Shown here: positions 62,097-64,000 of the stretch, piece by piece
Layout: each line of letters opens with the position of its first letter
Numbering within the stretch: position 1 is the first letter of the stretch
Made by a program: the position numbers and the translations under genes
The notes under the pieces: generated by a model
Database searches by the model: none
What the model was told of the DNA's origin: nothing
Seen by the model: only the letters and a program-made list of their open reading frames with translations
Origin: JAENVT01 sp963720775
GTDB lineage: Bacteria > Actinomycetota > Acidimicrobiia > Acidimicrobiales > Ilumatobacteraceae
Assembly: GCA_963720775.1 (NCBI GenBank)
Contig: CAVRGR010000003.1
Span: forward strand, 62,001-126,000
Length of the DNA stretch: 64,000 nucleotides
Direction of reading: 5' to 3'

Positions 62097-63254
62097 GTGC
62101 CGGCGATTCCGTTCAACGCCCCCTCTCTGGTAGGTGATGAACTGGAGTACATGGAGGCTGCAGTGCGCGGTGGACACACCTCGGCCAAGGGTCCGTTTGC
62201 CAAAAAGGTGGTCGAGTTGCTCCGAGAGGAACTCGGTGCTGCGGACGTACTACTGACAACGTCCTGCACGGCGGCGCTCGAGCTGTCCGCGATGTTGCTC
62301 GACATCCATCCTGGCGACAAAGTTGTCGTTCCGTCGTTCACGTTCGTGACAACTGCTTTGGCCTTCGTCCGCGAGGGAGCTGAGCTGCTGTTCGCCGACA
62401 TCGAACCCATTACCCTTGGTCTCGACCCCGCACACGTTGCCGAACTGATGGATGACTCGGTTCGAGCGGTCATGGCTGTTCACTATGCCGGTGTGGGTTG
62501 CGATCTCGAGGGTCTGCAGTCGGTGATTGCCTCGCAAGCCGGCCAACCCGTGGACCTCATCGAGGACAACGCCCACGGCCTTTTCGGTTCCTACCGCGAG
62601 CGGCCGTTGGGATCGTTCGGACGGATGTCCACGCTGAGCTTCCACGAAACTAAGAACTTCAACTGCGGTGAGGGTGGTGCGTTGATCCTCAATCGAGACA
62701 GTGACATCGACCGTGCCCACATACTGTATGACAAAGGCACCAACAGGCGCGCCTTTCTCAACGGCCAAGTTGACAAGTACTCGTGGATCGACAAGGGCTC
62801 GTCCTTCGGCCTCGCAGACACGCTTGCTGCCTACTTGCTCGCCCAACTCGAGGCCCGTCAATCAGTGCTTGCCAAGCGCCGCGCGATTTACGAGCTCTAT
62901 CGGTCGCTCCTGGAGCCGCACGTGGAGCGCCTTGGATGTCGGCTTCCCATCGTCCCAGATGATCGCGATCAGGCGTATCACATGTTCTACGTCCTTCTTC
63001 CGGACCAGATCACTCGTGACGGGACACTTCGCCGTCTCAATGAGGAGGGCGTCAACGCGACGTTTCACTATGTGCCGCTGCACAGTTCATTGATGGGCTC
63101 GAAGATTGCGGCGCGCGCTACAGACTGCCCAGTGACTGACGACATCAGCGGACGAATCCTTCGGCTCCCGTTTTTCAACGGTCTGGATGATTCTTCTGTC
63201 GAGCGGATCGCCGAGCGATTCGTCGCCGCCGTTGAGAGAACACTGAGCTCTTGA
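62097..63254 (+). CDS. dTDP-4-amino-4,6-dideoxygalactose transaminase-like (WecE/RffA)
   Basis: A 385-residue DegT/DnrJ/EryC1/StrS aminotransferase from GTG 62097. IPFNAPSLVGDELEYM, GHTSAKGPFAKKVVELL, LLTTSCTAALELSAMLL, DLIEDNAHGLFGSY, PLP Lys in SFHETKNFNCGEGG, and NATFHYVPLHSS are close to WecE. It would aminate a keto-deoxy sugar nucleotide for surface polysaccharide. The enzyme supplying the 4-keto sugar is not in the window. Confidence 0.9.
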   Translation: MPAIPFNAPSLVGDELEYMEAAVRGGHTSAKGPFAKKVVELLREELGAADVLLTTSCTAALELSAMLLDIHPGDKVVVPSFTFVTTALAFVREGAELLFADIEPITLGLDPAHVAELMDDSVRAVMAVHYAGVGCDLEGLQSVIASQAGQPVDLIEDNAHGLFGSYRERPLGSFGRMSTLSFHETKNFNCGEGGALILNRDSDIDRAHILYDKGTNRRAFLNGQVDKYSWIDKGSSFGLADTLAAYLLAQLEARQSVLAKRRAIYELYRSLLEPHVERLGCRLPIVPDDRDQAYHMFYVLLPDQITRDGTLRRLNEEGVNATFHYVPLHSSLMGSKIAARATDCPVTDDISGRILRLPFFNGLDDSSVERIAERFVAAVERTLSS

Positions 63255-63281
63255 GGCGCTCATGATCAACCGCGCTTCGAC

Positions 63282-64000
63282 ATGACGTACCTTTCCGTTG
63301 TTGTTCCAGTGTTCCGCGCCGAAACGACCATCCAGGAGTTGACCGAGCGTGTGGTGGCCGCCGCGTCGCAGATCACCGAGGACTTCGAGATCATCTACGT
63401 CGATGATCATGGCGGCGACAACTCGTGGGCGCTCATCGAGGAACTTGCTGCTGCAGAAACTCGCGTCCGAGGAATCAAGCTATGCCGCAACTTCGGCCAG
63501 CACTACGCCCTCACTGCCGGGCTCGATCTCTGTCGTGGTGAATGGACCGTGATCATGGACTGCGACCTGCAGGATCAGCCGGAGTTCATCGGCGCCCTGC
63601 ACGCCCGAGCGCTCGAGGGATACGACGTCGTGCTGGCGCGACGGATTGATCGCGACGACGGCTTTCTGGATCACGTCACTTCGTCGGTCTTCTACCGCGT
63701 CTTCAATGCTCTGACCGGATCCACGGCTGATTCCAAAGTTGGTGCCTTCCGGATCATGTCGCGAAAGGTGGTCGAGACCTTCCGAAGGATGCCCGAGCAC
63801 CATCGATTCTTCGGCGGCATGATCGAGTGGATGGGTTTCGGCACGTCGATGATCGATGTCGTTCGCAGCGCCCGTACGGAGCGCAGCAGCGGCTACACGC
63901 TGCTGAAGCGCTTCCGGCTGGCTTCCGACGCCGTTCTCTCCTTTTCGAATCGCCCGCTCGTATTCGCCACTCGCGCTGGTTTGGCCATCTGTGTGCTCTC
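63282..64000 (+). CDS. Family 2 glycosyltransferase (partial, runs off the right edge)
   Basis: From ATG 63282 the frame is open to the window end (239 codons seen). YLSVVVPVFRAETTIQEL, IYVDDHGGDNSW, LCRNFGQHYALTAGLDL, MDCDLQDQPEFI (DxD), ERSSGYTLLKRFRLASDAV and the start of a C-terminal membrane helix pair match the DPM/GtrB-like undecaprenyl-phosphate glycosyltransferases. Confidence 0.9.
   Translation, partial: MTYLSVVVPVFRAETTIQELTERVVAAASQITEDFEIIYVDDHGGDNSWALIEELAAAETRVRGIKLCRNFGQHYALTAGLDLCRGEWTVIMDCDLQDQPEFIGALHARALEGYDVVLARRIDRDDGFLDHVTSSVFYRVFNALTGSTADSKVGAFRIMSRKVVETFRRMPEHHRFFGGMIEWMGFGTSMIDVVRSARTERSSGYTLLKRFRLASDAVLSFSNRPLVFATRAGLAICVL

Overview
The window is GC-rich, densely coded DNA from an actinobacterium. 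Supporting signs are many GTG and TTG starts, ATGA/GTGA stop-start overlaps, a mycothiol-type DinB/MDMPI enzyme, a DsbA-like mycothiol nitroreductase relative, and an actinobacterial-style suf locus. The gene mix (DUF5317, DUF2142, secreted proteins with a shared beta-rich repeat, CHRD domain) suggests Acidimicrobiia or a relative. That placement is inference; no rRNA or marker gene is present.

Left part (1-17.4 kb): a class III aminotransferase cut by the window edge, a Chloroflexus-type malyl-CoA lyase, a second CitE-like protein, an acyl-CoA dehydrogenase with the long N-terminal extension typical of methylsuccinyl-CoA dehydrogenase, and a MaoC-type hydratase. Together these look like part of an ethylmalonyl-CoA/methylaspartate-type C4-C5 CoA pathway. 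Around them lie housekeeping genes (LOG phosphoribohydrolase, MutY-like glycosylase, S9 peptidase). At 12.0-14.0 kb is a two-gene operon whose second gene reads through an in-frame UGA: a UGSC-family selenoprotein with a bacterial SECIS-like hairpin, which ordinary gene callers split in two.

Centre (17.4-38 kb): iron-sulfur cluster assembly split over two loci, ferredoxin-sufB-...-sufD-Rieske-sufC on the plus strand and sufC2-sufS-sufU-DUF2889 on the minus strand. A shared 20-bp operator-like motif lies upstream of sufB, sufD and sufC2. Between the two loci is a signalling island: two tandem peptide genes of 29 and 32 codons with the same C-terminal VGAPxKW ending, a hairpin, a membrane GGDEF-EAL protein and a DUF5317 membrane protein. 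Then come a desaturase/MBL operon, an amidase, a VapBC pair, an acyl-CoA dehydrogenase and a CHRD secreted protein.

Right part (38-64 kb): cell-surface polysaccharide functions (GalE, UDP-glucuronate decarboxylase-like, UDP-glucose dehydrogenase, DUF2142 membrane protein, several glycosyltransferases, a hexapeptide acyltransferase, a WbpA-like dehydrogenase, a WecE-like aminotransferase). Interspersed are a PadR regulator, an orphan phage-tail-tube protein, a SNF2 helicase, a second PIN-toxin pair and secreted proteins.

Two dispersed palindromic repeat families occur (four copies of about 45 bp and two copies of 42 bp). Five genes are interrupted by six single extra bases in total. Since all six are +1 insertions, sequencing error is at least as likely as gene decay. 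I saw no rRNA, tRNA, CRISPR array or transposase.
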